Shown here piece after piece: positions 1-9,285 of a DNA stretch of 64,000 bases. Each line of letters starts with the position of its first letter. Position 1 is the first letter of the stretch. A program made the position numbers and the translations under genes. The stretch covers positions 62,001-126,000 of the forward strand of contig CAKRCW010000007.1 in NCBI GenBank assembly GCA_934309145.1, read 5' to 3'. The notes under the pieces were generated by a model, which was not told the origin of the DNA, did not search any database, and saw only the letters and a list, made by a program, of their open reading frames with translations. The DNA comes from an uncultured Lachnospiraceae bacterium. Its GTDB lineage: Bacteria; Bacillota; Clostridia; Lachnospirales; Lachnospiraceae.

Positions 1-1
1 T

Positions 2-877
2 GATAGAGCTAATATTTCCGGTATTGATATCAGGTGTAATGCTGAATGTACAGATATCAAAAAGCTGGGTGACCATTTTGAGATTGTACTTGATGATGAA
101 GTTATAAGAGCTAAACGTGTCATAATAGCCTGTGGAGGAAAAAGCTATCCTTCGCTTGGTGGAAGCGACAAGGGATATAAATTAGTAACCTCCTTAGGTG
201 ACAGTCTCACGGATATAAGACCTGCACTGTGTGGAGTTATAACTGATGATATACCTAAGACATTATCCGGTGTGAGAGTTAACGCTGCTGCAAGAATAAC
301 TAATAATAAGTACGATGCTGTCTGTGAGGAGTATGGCGAGCTGCAGATAACAGATTATGGCTTATCAGGGATTATGATATTTAATCTGTCATCACTGATT
401 GGCAGGATGTTAAGTAATAATGAAAAGCCGGTTATAAGTATTAATCTTATACCAGATATATCAAATGAGCTTATATACGATATATATGAAAAATGTCCTG
501 ACAGAACTATAACAGGATTATTTAACGGCTTCTTAAATGACAAGCTTGTGACATATATATTGCAGAAGGCTTGTATTAACGGAAAAGCCAAGGTAAAAGA
601 TATAAGCAAAAAAGACATAGACAGAGTAATTGATATAATGTCGGATGTAAAATTTGCAGTTAAAGATATTAAATCCTACGATCAGGCACAGGTATGTGCC
701 GGTGGTGTAAGGTTGTCTGATATCAACCCTGATACATGTGAGTCTAAAAGAATTAAGAATCTATATTATGCAGGTGAGATAATGGATGTAGATGGCGTTT
801 GTGGAGGATATAATATAACATATGCCATATTATCGGGAATAAAAGCGGGAGAGGCTTGTATATATGATAAGAATTAA
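2..877 (+). CDS. FAD-dependent oxidoreductase, HI0933/BaiN family (5' partial)
   Basis: The frame is open from base 2, so the N-terminal FAD-binding Rossmann part lies outside the window and 291 residues remain. The visible part has the loop CGGKSYPSLGGS (near residues 44-55 of the fragment), which corresponds to the conserved GGxSYPxTG loop of HI0933-like flavoproteins. The C-terminus has AGEIMDVDGVCGGYN, the segment that closes over FAD in this family. Members are cytosolic flavoproteins of mostly unknown substrate; BaiN acts on bile-acid intermediates, but that activity cannot be inferred here. The last 14 bp overlap the next flavoprotein gene, so the two are probably co-transcribed. The family call is firm; the substrate is unknown. 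Confidence 0.9.
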   Translation, partial: DRANISGIDIRCNAECTDIKKLGDHFEIVLDDEVIRAKRVIIACGGKSYPSLGGSDKGYKLVTSLGDSLTDIRPALCGVITDDIPKTLSGVRVNAAARITNNKYDAVCEEYGELQITDYGLSGIMIFNLSSLIGRMLSNNEKPVISINLIPDISNELIYDIYEKCPDRTITGLFNGFLNDKLVTYILQKACINGKAKVKDISKKDIDRVIDIMSDVKFAVKDIKSYDQAQVCAGGVRLSDINPDTCESKRIKNLYYAGEIMDVDGVCGGYNITYAILSGIKAGEACIYDKN

Positions 878-2489
878 TCAGATAAAGCTTCCTGTCGACG
901 CAGGTGAGGATAAGCTTAACAAGAAGATTGCTTCACTTCTTAAGACGAAGGATTACAGCTTTGAGAAAATTGTCAAGAAATCAATAGACGCAAGAGATAA
1001 GGATAACCTGATGTACATATACTCTGTTGATGTAAAATGCAAAAATGAGAGAGATGTACTAAGAAAAGTTCACAATAATAATATTATGGTAACAGAAACT
1101 GAAAAATACATATTTCCAGTTGAAAATGTATTCTCAGATAATCATGAGAACGCGGCAAGACCTGTCATAGTCGGTGCAGGACCGGCAGGGTATTTCTGTG
1201 GACTTTACCTTGCAAGAGCAGGATATAAGCCGATTATTATTGAGCAGGGAAAGGATGTTGACGCAAGAACTAAGGATGTTGGCTCTTTCTGGAATGGAGG
1301 AGCTATCAATAGAAGCTCAAATGTATCATTTGGAGAGGGCGGAGCAGGAACATTTTCGGATGGAAAGCTTAACACCGGAATTAAGGATAAGAGTGGCAGA
1401 ATAACTGCATTTATAGAGGATTTTATAAGCTTTGGCGCTCCGGAAGAGATTGGCTATATCAATAAGCCGCATGTTGGAACGGATGAGCTTATAAATGTTA
1501 TGAAGAATTTAAGAGCTGAAATCATTTCTCTTGGAGGAGAAGTGTGCTTTGAAACAAAGTTCATAGGTTATAAGCTTGATAATAATTCAATATCCGAGGT
1601 TATTATAAGAAATGCGTCAGGGGAGAGAGTCCTTAAAACAAATGTTCTTGTGCTTGCGATAGGTCATAGTGCCAGAGATACATTTGTAATGCTTTATGAA
1701 AATCATGTACCTATGGAGCCTAAATCACTTGCCATAGGTCTTAGAATCGAGCACAAGCGGGAGACTATAAATAAAAGTCAGTATGGTGATAGTGATAAGG
1801 CAAGGCTGCTTCCTGCGGCTGATTACAAGATGACATACCGCTCAAAATCAGGTCGGAGTGTATACAGCTTTTGTATGTGTCCGGGCGGATATGTTGTAAA
1901 TGCATCGAGTGATGAGAATCAGTCGGTTGTAAATGGTATGAGCTATCATGACAGAGCTGCCGATAATTCAAACAGTGCGATAGTAGTAGGAGTTACACCG
2001 GATGATTATAAGGCTTCCGGATATGAGGGTGTTCTTGCCGGTATGTATTTTCAGCAGGAATATGAAAAAAAGGCTTACGAGGAGGGAAGGGGCAATATTC
2101 CCGTACAGACCTTCGGTGATTTCGAAGATAATGTACCTACAACTAAGCTAGGCAGTATAAAGCCATGCATAAAAGGAAAATATGTGCTTGCCAATATAAA
2201 TAATTGTTTGCCCTCATATGTAAATAATGCTATAATTGAGGCGGTACATGAGTACGACAAAAAATTAAAGAATTTTTATGACAGAAATGCTGTTTTATCG
2301 GGGATAGAATCTAGAACCTCATCACCAGTAAGGATAATCAGGAATGATAGTTTAATGAGCAGTATTGAAGGAATCTTTCCATGTGGTGAAGGTGCCGGAT
2401 ATGCTGGTGGCATAACCTCTGCTGCTGTAGATGGAATAAAGGTTTCTGAGGCTGTTGCAGCATATCTGAATACATTTTATGAAGGTTAG
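864..2489 (+). CDS. NAD(P)/FAD-dependent oxidoreductase, COG2509 family
   Basis: A 541-residue flavoprotein. Residues 1-95 form a small alpha/beta domain. A dinucleotide-binding motif VIVGAGPAGYFCGLYLARAG follows at about 101-120, with an acidic residue closing the second strand (IIEQGK). GEGGAGTFSDGKLNTG is the signature of COG2509 uncharacterised FAD-dependent dehydrogenases. The C-terminal GEGAGYAGGITSAAVDG is the second FAD-contacting motif. The length is normal for the family. The start overlaps the upstream flavoprotein gene by 14 bp, and proB begins 5 bp after the stop, so this looks like the middle of an operon. The cellular substrate is unknown. Confidence 0.92.
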   Translation: MIRINQIKLPVDAGEDKLNKKIASLLKTKDYSFEKIVKKSIDARDKDNLMYIYSVDVKCKNERDVLRKVHNNNIMVTETEKYIFPVENVFSDNHENAARPVIVGAGPAGYFCGLYLARAGYKPIIIEQGKDVDARTKDVGSFWNGGAINRSSNVSFGEGGAGTFSDGKLNTGIKDKSGRITAFIEDFISFGAPEEIGYINKPHVGTDELINVMKNLRAEIISLGGEVCFETKFIGYKLDNNSISEVIIRNASGERVLKTNVLVLAIGHSARDTFVMLYENHVPMEPKSLAIGLRIEHKRETINKSQYGDSDKARLLPAADYKMTYRSKSGRSVYSFCMCPGGYVVNASSDENQSVVNGMSYHDRAADNSNSAIVVGVTPDDYKASGYEGVLAGMYFQQEYEKKAYEEGRGNIPVQTFGDFEDNVPTTKLGSIKPCIKGKYVLANINNCLPSYVNNAIIEAVHEYDKKLKNFYDRNAVLSGIESRTSSPVRIIRNDSLMSSIEGIFPCGEGAGYAGGITSAAVDGIKVSEAVAAYLNTFYEG

Positions 2490-2494
2490 AATAT

Positions 2495-3346
2495 ATGAAC
2501 GCAAGGGAAGAAATAAAGAATAAACAGAGAATAGTAATAAAGATTGGTTCCTCATCACTATTACACAAAGAGTCGGGAAGCGTTGATTTCAGACGCTTAG
2601 AGAAGCTTGTAAGAATCGTTTGTGACCTTAAGAATCAGAACAAGGATGTAATTCTTGTATCATCTGGTGCTATAGCAGTAGGATTTCAGTCACTTGGACT
2701 TAGAACAAAGCCTAAGACACTTTCGCTTAAGCAGGCGTGTGCCGCTATAGGTCAGGCACAGCTTATGATGATGTACCAGAAGCTATTTATGGAGTATAAT
2801 CATACAGCAGCACAGGTTCTCCTTACCTTCGATGCAATAACCGATGAGGAGAGACGAAGAAATGCTGAGAATACACTTAATGAGCTTTTGCAGCAGGATG
2901 TTATTCCTGTTGTAAATGAGAATGATACAGTGGCCACAGAGGAGATTGAGTTTGGAGATAATGACACACTTTCAGCTATTGTTGCACACCTTGTAAAGGC
3001 AGACCTGCTTATTCTTCTCACAGACATAGATGGCTTTTATACAGATGATCCTCATAAGAACAAGGATGCTGTTAAGCTTTCAGTTGTCTCAGAGATTACA
3101 GGTACACTAAGGGATATGGCTAAGGGTGCTGTTACCAGCTATGGCACAGGTGGAATGGCTACTAAGATTGCCGCTGCAAGAATTGCAACCGATTCAGGAG
3201 CAGATATGGCAATACTTGACGCAGGCGACCTTAACCTCATTTATTCACTTATGGATGGCGAGGATGTGGGAACACTTTTCCTTGCTCATGATGCAGAGGA
3301 TTTTGATACGGTAGATTTTATATTACACAAAAAATATTTGGAGTAG
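2495..3346 (+). CDS. proB: Glutamate 5-kinase, short form without PUA domain
   Basis: Phosphorylates L-glutamate to gamma-glutamyl phosphate, the first step of proline synthesis in the cytosol. The amino-acid-kinase fold is complete: the phosphate-binding IKIGSSSL near residue 16, VSSGAIAVG, and the substrate segment NENDTVATEEIEFGDNDTLSA. At 283 residues it ends after the kinase domain and lacks the C-terminal PUA domain of the roughly 367-residue E. coli enzyme, as in many Clostridia. An AAGG ribosome site sits about 9 bp before ATG 2495. proA lies two genes downstream in the same operon. Feedback inhibition by proline is usual in the family but cannot be judged from sequence. Confidence 0.96.
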   Translation: MNAREEIKNKQRIVIKIGSSSLLHKESGSVDFRRLEKLVRIVCDLKNQNKDVILVSSGAIAVGFQSLGLRTKPKTLSLKQACAAIGQAQLMMMYQKLFMEYNHTAAQVLLTFDAITDEERRRNAENTLNELLQQDVIPVVNENDTVATEEIEFGDNDTLSAIVAHLVKADLLILLTDIDGFYTDDPHKNKDAVKLSVVSEITGTLRDMAKGAVTSYGTGGMATKIAAARIATDSGADMAILDAGDLNLIYSLMDGEDVGTLFLAHDAEDFDTVDFILHKKYLE

Positions 3347-3352
3347 AAAATT

Positions 3353-3574
3353 ATGACAGAGGAAGCAATCAAACGTATAAATGAGTTATATAAGAAGAGT
3401 AAGACCAAAGAAGGACTTACGAAGCTTGAGAAGGAGGAGCAGCAGCTGCTTAGAAGGGCTTATATAGATGACTTTAAGAAGAGCCTTAGAGGAGCACTTG
3501 AGAACGTGGATATAGAAGAAGCTGACGGAACTATAACTCATGTAAGGGACATACCAAAGCGTAGGAGAGTTTAA
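3353..3574 (+). CDS. DUF896 (YnzC-like) small protein
   Basis: A 73-residue, highly charged helical protein matching DUF896/YnzC: it opens with an INELYKKSK segment, followed by TKLEKEEQQLLRRAYIDDFK. B. subtilis YnzC is a small helical-hairpin protein of unclear role, expressed with SOS genes in that species. Here the gene sits inside the proline operon, 6 bp after proB, and its TAA stop shares one base with the ATG of the next gene (TAATG), so translation is probably coupled. A GGAG site precedes the start. The molecular function is unknown. Confidence 0.88.
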   Translation: MTEEAIKRINELYKKSKTKEGLTKLEKEEQQLLRRAYIDDFKKSLRGALENVDIEEADGTITHVRDIPKRRRV

Positions 3575-4137
3575 TGATAGATGATATAAAAGGTGCTAAA
3601 AAGAAGCTTAGAAAAGATATTTTAGCAATAAGAAATAATATCGATACAGAGCTGATATCAGATTATTCATTTGCAATAATTAATCAGATAAAGGCTCTTC
3701 CTGTTTATCTTAACGCAAAAGACGTATGTATCTATATGCCTATTCGCAATGAAGTTAATTTAACATATATGATTGATGACATTAGAGATTCTGGTAAATG
3801 TGTGTGGCTGCCAAAGATAATTGATGATAATATGGATTTTTATCTGTATGCTTCGGACACCTGTCTAGTGGATGGTGCATTTCATATATTAGAGCCTGAT
3901 TCAGATATCACTTTAGATGTAGATGAAAATACGCTTATAATTATGCCGGGTGCTGTATTTACCACAAACCATGACAGAATCGGATATGGTGGTGGTTACT
4001 ATGACAGATATTTAAGCACGCATCCGACATGTCATAAAATAGCTGTATGCTATGATTTTCAGGTTGCAGCTAATATACCGTGTGAGGAGCACGATATAAA
4101 GCCTGAACTAATTGTCACAGAAAAACGTTATTTTTGA
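3574..4137 (+). CDS. 5-formyltetrahydrofolate cyclo-ligase
   Basis: ATP-dependent conversion of 5-formyl-THF to 5,10-methenyl-THF in one-carbon metabolism (MTHFS/YgfA family). The N-terminus KKLRKDILAIRN is the usual basic ATP-contacting helix. IYMPIRNEVNL lies in the middle, and the C-terminal GYGGGYYDRYL is the family signature that holds ATP and folate. The 187-residue length is standard. The start overlaps the DUF896 stop by one base, with GTAGGAGAG upstream. Its place between proB and proA probably reflects simple co-transcription, since no direct pathway link is known. Confidence 0.95.
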   Translation: MIDDIKGAKKKLRKDILAIRNNIDTELISDYSFAIINQIKALPVYLNAKDVCIYMPIRNEVNLTYMIDDIRDSGKCVWLPKIIDDNMDFYLYASDTCLVDGAFHILEPDSDITLDVDENTLIIMPGAVFTTNHDRIGYGGGYYDRYLSTHPTCHKIAVCYDFQVAANIPCEEHDIKPELIVTEKRYF

Positions 4138-4152
4138 AAGGGGAAAAATATT

Positions 4153-5394
4153 ATGTTAGAGGAGCTTGGTATAGCAGCAAAGAGTGCGTCAAGAATAATG
4201 GCAAAGCTTGGACAAAATGATAAAAATAAGGCTTTGTGTGCTGTTGCAGATGCACTTATCGCCCATGCAGCTGAGGTGATGGTTGCCAATAAAATAGATC
4301 TTAAGAATGCCGCTGATAATGGTATGTCTGAGGCATTGCAGGACAGATTAAGACTAACAGAGGACAGATTTTCGGATATGGCTACAGGTGTAAGACAGGT
4401 TGCAGCACTTGAAGATCCTATAGGTGAGGTCATTTCCATGAAGGAACGTCCAAATGGACTTCTTATTGGACAAAAACGTGTTCCTATGGGTGTTATAGGT
4501 ATAATATATGAATCAAGACCAAACGTTACAGTTGATGCATTTGCTCTCTGCTTTAAGACAGGCAATGCTGTTATATTAAGAGGTGGAAGCGACTGTATAC
4601 ACTCTAATATAGCACTTGTAAAGGTTATAAAGGATGCACTTTTATCATGTGATGTGACACCTGATGCAATTAACCTTATAGAGGACACAGACCGAGAGGT
4701 AGCAAGGCAGTTTATGCGTATGAATAAGTATGTTGACCTTCTGATTCCAAGGGGTGGAGCAGGTTTAATCCGTACAGTAGTTGAGAATGCAACAATACCT
4801 GTAATAGAGACAGGAACAGGCAACTGTCATATATTTATTGATAAGGATGCTGATATGGATAAGGCACTTCCTATAATTAAGAATGCTAAGCTGCAGAGAC
4901 TTGGAGTATGTAACGCATGTGAGTCTTTAGTTATACATAAGGATATAGCAGACGTGGCCATACCTATGATTGCCAAAATGCTCCACGATGAGGATTGTGA
5001 GATAAGAGGCGATAAGTTATCACAGCAATTATCTGATTATATTGTCCCTGCAACTGATGAGGATTATGGTACAGAGTACCTTGCCAAGATAATATCCGCT
5101 AAGATAGTTGACAGCATTGACGAGGCAATAGACCATATAAACAAATACAGCACAGGTCACTCTGAGGCTATTATTACTGAGGGCTATGCGGATGCACAAA
5201 AGTTTCTTAATGAAATAGATTCGGCGTGTGTATATGTAAACGCATCAACCAGATTTACAGATGGATTTATGTTTGGCTTTGGTGCTGAGATAGGAATATC
5301 TACCCAGAAGCTTCACGCAAGAGGACCTATGGGACTTTTGGCACTTACATCCACCAAATATATTATATATGGTAATGGACAGATAAGGGAGTAA
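4153..5394 (+). CDS. proA: Glutamate-5-semialdehyde dehydrogenase (gamma-glutamyl phosphate reductase)
   Basis: NADPH-dependent reduction of gamma-glutamyl phosphate to glutamate semialdehyde, the second step of proline synthesis. The 413 residues align over the whole ALDH-like family. IYESRPNVTVDAFALCFKTGNAVILRGG is the nucleotide-binding region, split here as IYESRPNVTVDAF and GNAVILRGG. IPVIETGTGNCHIF and the segment RLGVCNACESLVIH hold the catalytic cysteine region. The C-terminal FGFGAEIGISTQKLHARGPMG is the usual closing signature. A GAAAGGGG ribosome site precedes ATG 4153. This is the last recognisable gene of the proline operon, and ProB probably hands it the labile intermediate. Confidence 0.97.
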   Translation: MLEELGIAAKSASRIMAKLGQNDKNKALCAVADALIAHAAEVMVANKIDLKNAADNGMSEALQDRLRLTEDRFSDMATGVRQVAALEDPIGEVISMKERPNGLLIGQKRVPMGVIGIIYESRPNVTVDAFALCFKTGNAVILRGGSDCIHSNIALVKVIKDALLSCDVTPDAINLIEDTDREVARQFMRMNKYVDLLIPRGGAGLIRTVVENATIPVIETGTGNCHIFIDKDADMDKALPIIKNAKLQRLGVCNACESLVIHKDIADVAIPMIAKMLHDEDCEIRGDKLSQQLSDYIVPATDEDYGTEYLAKIISAKIVDSIDEAIDHINKYSTGHSEAIITEGYADAQKFLNEIDSACVYVNASTRFTDGFMFGFGAEIGISTQKLHARGPMGLLALTSTKYIIYGNGQIRE

Positions 5395-5436
5395 TTATAT
5401 TACTAATTTATATTTAAGAAAGGATTATAAGAAACC

Positions 5437-6255
5437 ATGAACGAAATGAAATTCACAGGTTCCAAGGAATATGTTGCATCACCTGAGCTTATGGCTGCTG
5501 TAGATGTGGCAAGAGTATTAGAGAAGCCGCTTCTCATCAAAGGAGAGCCGGGTACAGGTAAGACAATGCTTGCAGAGGCTATAAGTCAGGCGTTTGGCAT
5601 GAAGTTATTTATATGGAATATCAAGTCCACTACCAAGGCACAGGATGGTCTATATGTATATGATACAATCCAGAGACTTTACGACAGCCAGTTTGGAGAA
5701 GAGGGCGTAGATGACATAAAGAGATATATCAAGCTCGGTAAGCTTGGTGAGGCATTCAGTCAGGACGAGCAGGTTATCCTTCTTATTGATGAGATAGATA
5801 AGGCTGATTTGGAATTTCCTAATGATTTGCTTTGGGAGCTTGATAAGATGGAGTTTTATATCCATGAGACTAAAGAGACAATAAAGGCTAAGACAAGACC
5901 TATAGTAATTATAACCTCCAATGCGGAAAAAGAGCTTCCTGATGCATTTTTGAGAAGATGTATATTCCACTATATAAGCTTCCCAGAGAAGCAGGAGATG
6001 GAGGAGATTGTTCGTGTACACTTTGAGAATATAGACGAGAATCTTCTTAAAGCTGCCATGGACACATTTTATTGGATAAGAGAAATAAAGGATGTAAGGA
6101 AGAAACCAAGTACATCTGAACTTATAGACTGGTTAAATGCACTTCTTTTAGGTGGAATAGATCCTGAGCTTATAAGGAAAAATCTTCCTTATCTGGGTGT
6201 TTTAATTAAGAAGGACGAAGACATGGATATTGTGAAAAAGAGGAGTATATATTAA
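5437..6255 (+). CDS. MoxR-type AAA+ ATPase
   Basis: A 272-residue AAA+ protein of the MoxR group. Walker A is GEPGTGKT at about residues 37-44, Walker B is VILLIDEIDKAD near 110, followed by an N-rich sensor 1 (IITSNAEKELPDAFLRRC) with the arginine finger. MoxR proteins act as chaperone-like ATPases that mature or activate partner proteins, usually with a VWA-domain protein encoded next door, as here at 6256. A GAAAGGA ribosome site lies upstream of ATG 5437. The stop codon abuts the start of the VWA gene, so the two are co-translated. The client is unknown. Confidence 0.93.
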   Translation: MNEMKFTGSKEYVASPELMAAVDVARVLEKPLLIKGEPGTGKTMLAEAISQAFGMKLFIWNIKSTTKAQDGLYVYDTIQRLYDSQFGEEGVDDIKRYIKLGKLGEAFSQDEQVILLIDEIDKADLEFPNDLLWELDKMEFYIHETKETIKAKTRPIVIITSNAEKELPDAFLRRCIFHYISFPEKQEMEEIVRVHFENIDENLLKAAMDTFYWIREIKDVRKKPSTSELIDWLNALLLGGIDPELIRKNLPYLGVLIKKDEDMDIVKKRSIY

Positions 6256-7455
6256 TTGTTTACAGAATTCTTATATGTGTGCAGGGAAAAGGGCTTAAAG
6301 ATTTCGATGACTGAGTGGATTACATTTATGGATGCACTTGACCGCGGACTTGCCTATTCCTCGTTGGAGGGATTATATAACCTGGGCAGAATGATATTAG
6401 TTAAAACTGAATCAGATTATGATAAGTTCGATATTGCTTTTTTAGAATACTTCAAGGATATCCACTCTGATGAGAACGAGGTTCCGGAGATAATTATGAA
6501 GTTCCTCGATAAAGGCGAGATGGACACAAATGGACTAAATGCAGATATATACAAGTATGATGCCAAGCGTGATATGGCTGAGACTAAAAGAATGTTCAGA
6601 GAGCGTGTCACAGAGCAGAACACAGAACATAACGGTGGTAATTACTGGATTGGTACAAGTGGCGGTTCTGCATTTGGGCATCACGGAAGAAATCCTGGTG
6701 GTCTCCGTGTCGGCGGTCAATCTGGAATGCAGTCTGCGTTTCAGGTAATCGGAGAGCGTAAATATGCTGATTTCAGGCATGATAAGACCTTGGATATAAG
6801 ACAGTTTCAGGTTGCGTTCAGGAGACTCAGACAGTTCTCTACCAAGCTTGACGTTCCTAAATCAGAGCTTGATATAGACAAGACTATAGATTCTACCTGT
6901 AATAATGGCGGATATCTTCAGCTTGAGTTTGAAAAACCACGAAAAAACTCGGTAAAGCTTCTGCTTTTATTTGACTGTGGCGGAACTATGATGCCTTTTG
7001 CTGAGCTGTGTAACGATTTGTTTCAGGCTGTCAACAAGGCAAATCACTTCAAGGATGTAAAGACGTATTATTTCCATAACTGTATATATAGTAAGGTATA
7101 CAAGGATGCTGAGTGCGAGATGGGAAACTGGGTTGATTTGGAATATCTTTTCAGACATACTGATAAGGATTACAAGGTTATTATTGTAGGGGATGCTCAG
7201 ATGGCTCCAGAGGAGCTTTTCGATGTTAATGGTAATTACCGTGGACCTAATGAGGGAATGAGTGGATATGAGTGGAATAAGCTGTTTAGAAGCAAATATA
7301 AGAAGGTAATATGGCTTAATCCGAGATATCACGGAGCACTAAACAGTCTGGCATGGATGGAAGCGGAGAGTACACTTGCCAAGATATATGACATGTATCC
7401 TCTTACAATTGATGGACTAAAAGCTGGAATTTCTAAGCTTATGGCACTTAAGTAG
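6256..7455 (+). CDS. VWA-domain protein (CoxE-like), partner of MoxR
   Basis: A 399-residue protein beginning at TTG 6256, immediately after the MoxR stop. AGGAG at 6241-6245 gives a correctly spaced ribosome site, and no ATG in frame fits better. The C-terminal half (from about 225) is a von Willebrand A domain with KLLLLFDCGGTMMPFAEL at the MIDAS position. The usual DxSxS metal motif reads D-C-G-G-T, so the first serine is replaced by glycine. A flexible Gly-rich stretch (SGGSAFGHHGRNPGGLRVGG) separates the N-terminal helical region from the VWA part. It probably works with the upstream ATPase as a remodelling pair; the target is unknown. Confidence 0.88.
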   Translation: MFTEFLYVCREKGLKISMTEWITFMDALDRGLAYSSLEGLYNLGRMILVKTESDYDKFDIAFLEYFKDIHSDENEVPEIIMKFLDKGEMDTNGLNADIYKYDAKRDMAETKRMFRERVTEQNTEHNGGNYWIGTSGGSAFGHHGRNPGGLRVGGQSGMQSAFQVIGERKYADFRHDKTLDIRQFQVAFRRLRQFSTKLDVPKSELDIDKTIDSTCNNGGYLQLEFEKPRKNSVKLLLLFDCGGTMMPFAELCNDLFQAVNKANHFKDVKTYYFHNCIYSKVYKDAECEMGNWVDLEYLFRHTDKDYKVIIVGDAQMAPEELFDVNGNYRGPNEGMSGYEWNKLFRSKYKKVIWLNPRYHGALNSLAWMEAESTLAKIYDMYPLTIDGLKAGISKLMALK

Positions 7456-7472
7456 ATATATTTACAAAATAG

Positions 7473-7516
7473 TACTATCGTTATAATATACACAAATTTA
7501 TATTATAACGATAGTA
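7473..7516. repeat. Perfect 18-bp inverted repeat, possible terminator or operator
   Basis: Arms at 7473-7490 and 7499-7516 are exact reverse complements around an 8-nt loop (cacaaatt). The stem is very AT-rich and holds the core ATCGTTATAAT. It lies 18 bp after the VWA stop and 73 bp before the patatin ATG. It could be a terminator for the MoxR-VWA operon, although there is no T-run beyond mixed A/T, or a dyad bound by a regulator of the patatin gene. Confidence 0.7.
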
Positions 7517-7588
7517 TAATTATATATAGAACAATTATGAGACAATTAAGTATATATGATTGTTAATTTTGTATTGGAGGAACGTAAT

Positions 7589-8515
7589 ATGGATAATAAT
7601 GTTTCAGGCATAGGTCTTGTTCTTGCCGGCGGGGGCGGAAAAGGTGCTTATCAGGTTGGTGTACTTAAGGCATTAAAAGAAAATGGTTTATTAGATGATG
7701 TTACAGCCATATCCGGAGCGTCTATAGGTGCAGTAAATGCAATGCTTTATGCAATGGATGATATCAATATAATGTATGATGCATGGGATGATATTGATTT
7801 TGGCACAGTATTTGATATTGACCTTGAGATGCTTATGGATAAAAGACCATACTTTATACGCGATGAAATGTTAAAGCTTGTAGATAAGTACATAGATTTT
7901 GATAAAATAATAAATGGCAGATATAAGATATATAATTCAATATGCAGGCTGGATGATACATTTAAGTATTCAATTCCTGAGTACAGACTTTTGTCTGATT
8001 ATGACGAGGATATGATTAAGAAAATACTCATGGCATCCACAGCCTTACCTTTGATTTATGAGTCGGTTGAAATTGACGGACATTACTACAGAGATGGTGG
8101 AATATGTGATAATGAACCTATAAAGCCTTTATATGATATGGGAATAAGACAATTTATAGTTATAGGAATGGCACATGACAAGGTGTTTAATACAAAGCCA
8201 TGGCCTGATGCCTCATTTATAACCATTTATCCAAGCTATAATCTCGGTAATCTTGTAAATGGTACACTTAACTTCAATGACAAAGCGATTGAATTCAGGG
8301 AACAACTGGGATATAAGGATGGGCTTCGTTCAATTCGCACAAAATTTAATCCTGATGACATATATATCAAGATGGAAGCTGCACTGGCACAAAATGACTA
8401 CAACGAAACAGTTATGCAGATGAGCGTAAATTCCACATACGATGCCATGGAAAAGAGAATTAATTCGAACCTTGATAAATTCGACAAATTAGCCAAAAAG
8501 TACGAAAATTACTAA
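7589..8515 (+). CDS. Patatin-like phospholipase
   Basis: A Ser-Asp dyad lipid acyl hydrolase, 308 residues from ATG 7589. An upstream ATG at 7556 is in frame, but the ribosome site GGAGG (7576-7580) lies inside that extension and 8 bp before 7589, so 7589 is preferred. The N-terminus has the oxyanion loop GGGGKGAYQVG. GASIGA is the nucleophile elbow (GxSxG), and DGGICDNEP carries the catalytic aspartate in DGG. There is no signal peptide or clear membrane helix, so it probably acts on membrane lipids from the cytosol. It is a single-gene unit following the inverted repeat at 7473-7516. Confidence 0.93.
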   Translation: MDNNVSGIGLVLAGGGGKGAYQVGVLKALKENGLLDDVTAISGASIGAVNAMLYAMDDINIMYDAWDDIDFGTVFDIDLEMLMDKRPYFIRDEMLKLVDKYIDFDKIINGRYKIYNSICRLDDTFKYSIPEYRLLSDYDEDMIKKILMASTALPLIYESVEIDGHYYRDGGICDNEPIKPLYDMGIRQFIVIGMAHDKVFNTKPWPDASFITIYPSYNLGNLVNGTLNFNDKAIEFREQLGYKDGLRSIRTKFNPDDIYIKMEAALAQNDYNETVMQMSVNSTYDAMEKRINSNLDKFDKLAKKYENY

Positions 8516-8521
8516 TAATAT

Positions 8522-8550
8522 TTGACAAATTGCACAAAAAGAAGTAAAAT
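8522..8550 (+). promoter_or_regulatory. Sigma-A-type promoter for the cytidylate-kinase-like gene
   Basis: TTGACA at 8522-8527, a 17-bp spacer, then TAAAAT at 8545-8550. The -35 element is perfect, the -10 is 5 of 6, and it lies about 95 bp before ATG 8643 of the next gene. No other plus-strand gene lies between. Confidence 0.8.
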
Positions 8551-8642
8551 ACTTATATCAAGTTATTCGGAAAACGAGGTAATTTGTGCATCGAACATTT
8601 ATTCGTCATCAAAGTTTAATTGCTGAAAAAGGGGGCATTCGT

Positions 8643-9257
8643 ATGGCAAAGAATATTATCACAATTGGAAGACAATTTGGTAGTAATGGTAGGGAGATTG
8701 GCCACAGATTAGCTGAGAAGCTCGATATACCTTTCTATGACAAGGAATTATTAAACGAGGCTGCTAAGCATAGTGGAATAAGTGAATCATTACTCAAGAG
8801 TCTTGATGAAAAACCTAATAAGAGCTTTTTGTATAATCTTGTTATGGATCCGTATAGCTATGGATTCACAAATACAGGTTATCAGCCTAATCTGAATCAG
8901 CAGGCATTTCAGGCTACATATGATACCATTAAGAAGATTGCCGATAATGGTCCATGTATTATAGTTGGAAGATGCGCAGATTATGCATTACGTCATAATC
9001 CGAACCTGATACGACTGTTTATACACGCACCTTTGGAGAAAAGGATTGAAACAGTATCTAAGCGATTCAATTTAACTGTAGATAAGGCAAAGGCTCAGAT
9101 TAACAAAGAAGATAAGGGCAGAGCTTCATACTACAATTATTACACCTCTAAGAAGTGGGGGGCTATTGACAGCTATGATATGTTTATAAACAGTAGCTTG
9201 ATGAGTGTTGACAAAACAGTTGATTTTATAATTGATTATTTAAACGAAATCGACTAA
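8643..9257 (+). CDS. Cytidylate-kinase-like P-loop protein
   Basis: A 204-residue P-loop kinase of the cytidylate-kinase-like (AAA_26) group. The N-terminal GRQFGSNGREIG replaces the classical Walker A of CMP kinase, followed by FYDKELL and, mid-protein, IIVGRCADYAL and the LID-like arginine region. ATG 8643 is chosen because GGGGG sits 8 bp upstream; a longer reading from GTG 8586 would start upstream of that site. The real CMP kinase has a different N-terminus, so the substrate is uncertain. The gene has its own promoter at 8522-8550 and a strong hairpin after the stop. Confidence 0.85.
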   Translation: MAKNIITIGRQFGSNGREIGHRLAEKLDIPFYDKELLNEAAKHSGISESLLKSLDEKPNKSFLYNLVMDPYSYGFTNTGYQPNLNQQAFQATYDTIKKIADNGPCIIVGRCADYALRHNPNLIRLFIHAPLEKRIETVSKRFNLTVDKAKAQINKEDKGRASYYNYYTSKKWGAIDSYDMFINSSLMSVDKTVDFIIDYLNEID

Positions 9258-9285
9258 CAACACATTTATATGCTTTTACGAATAG

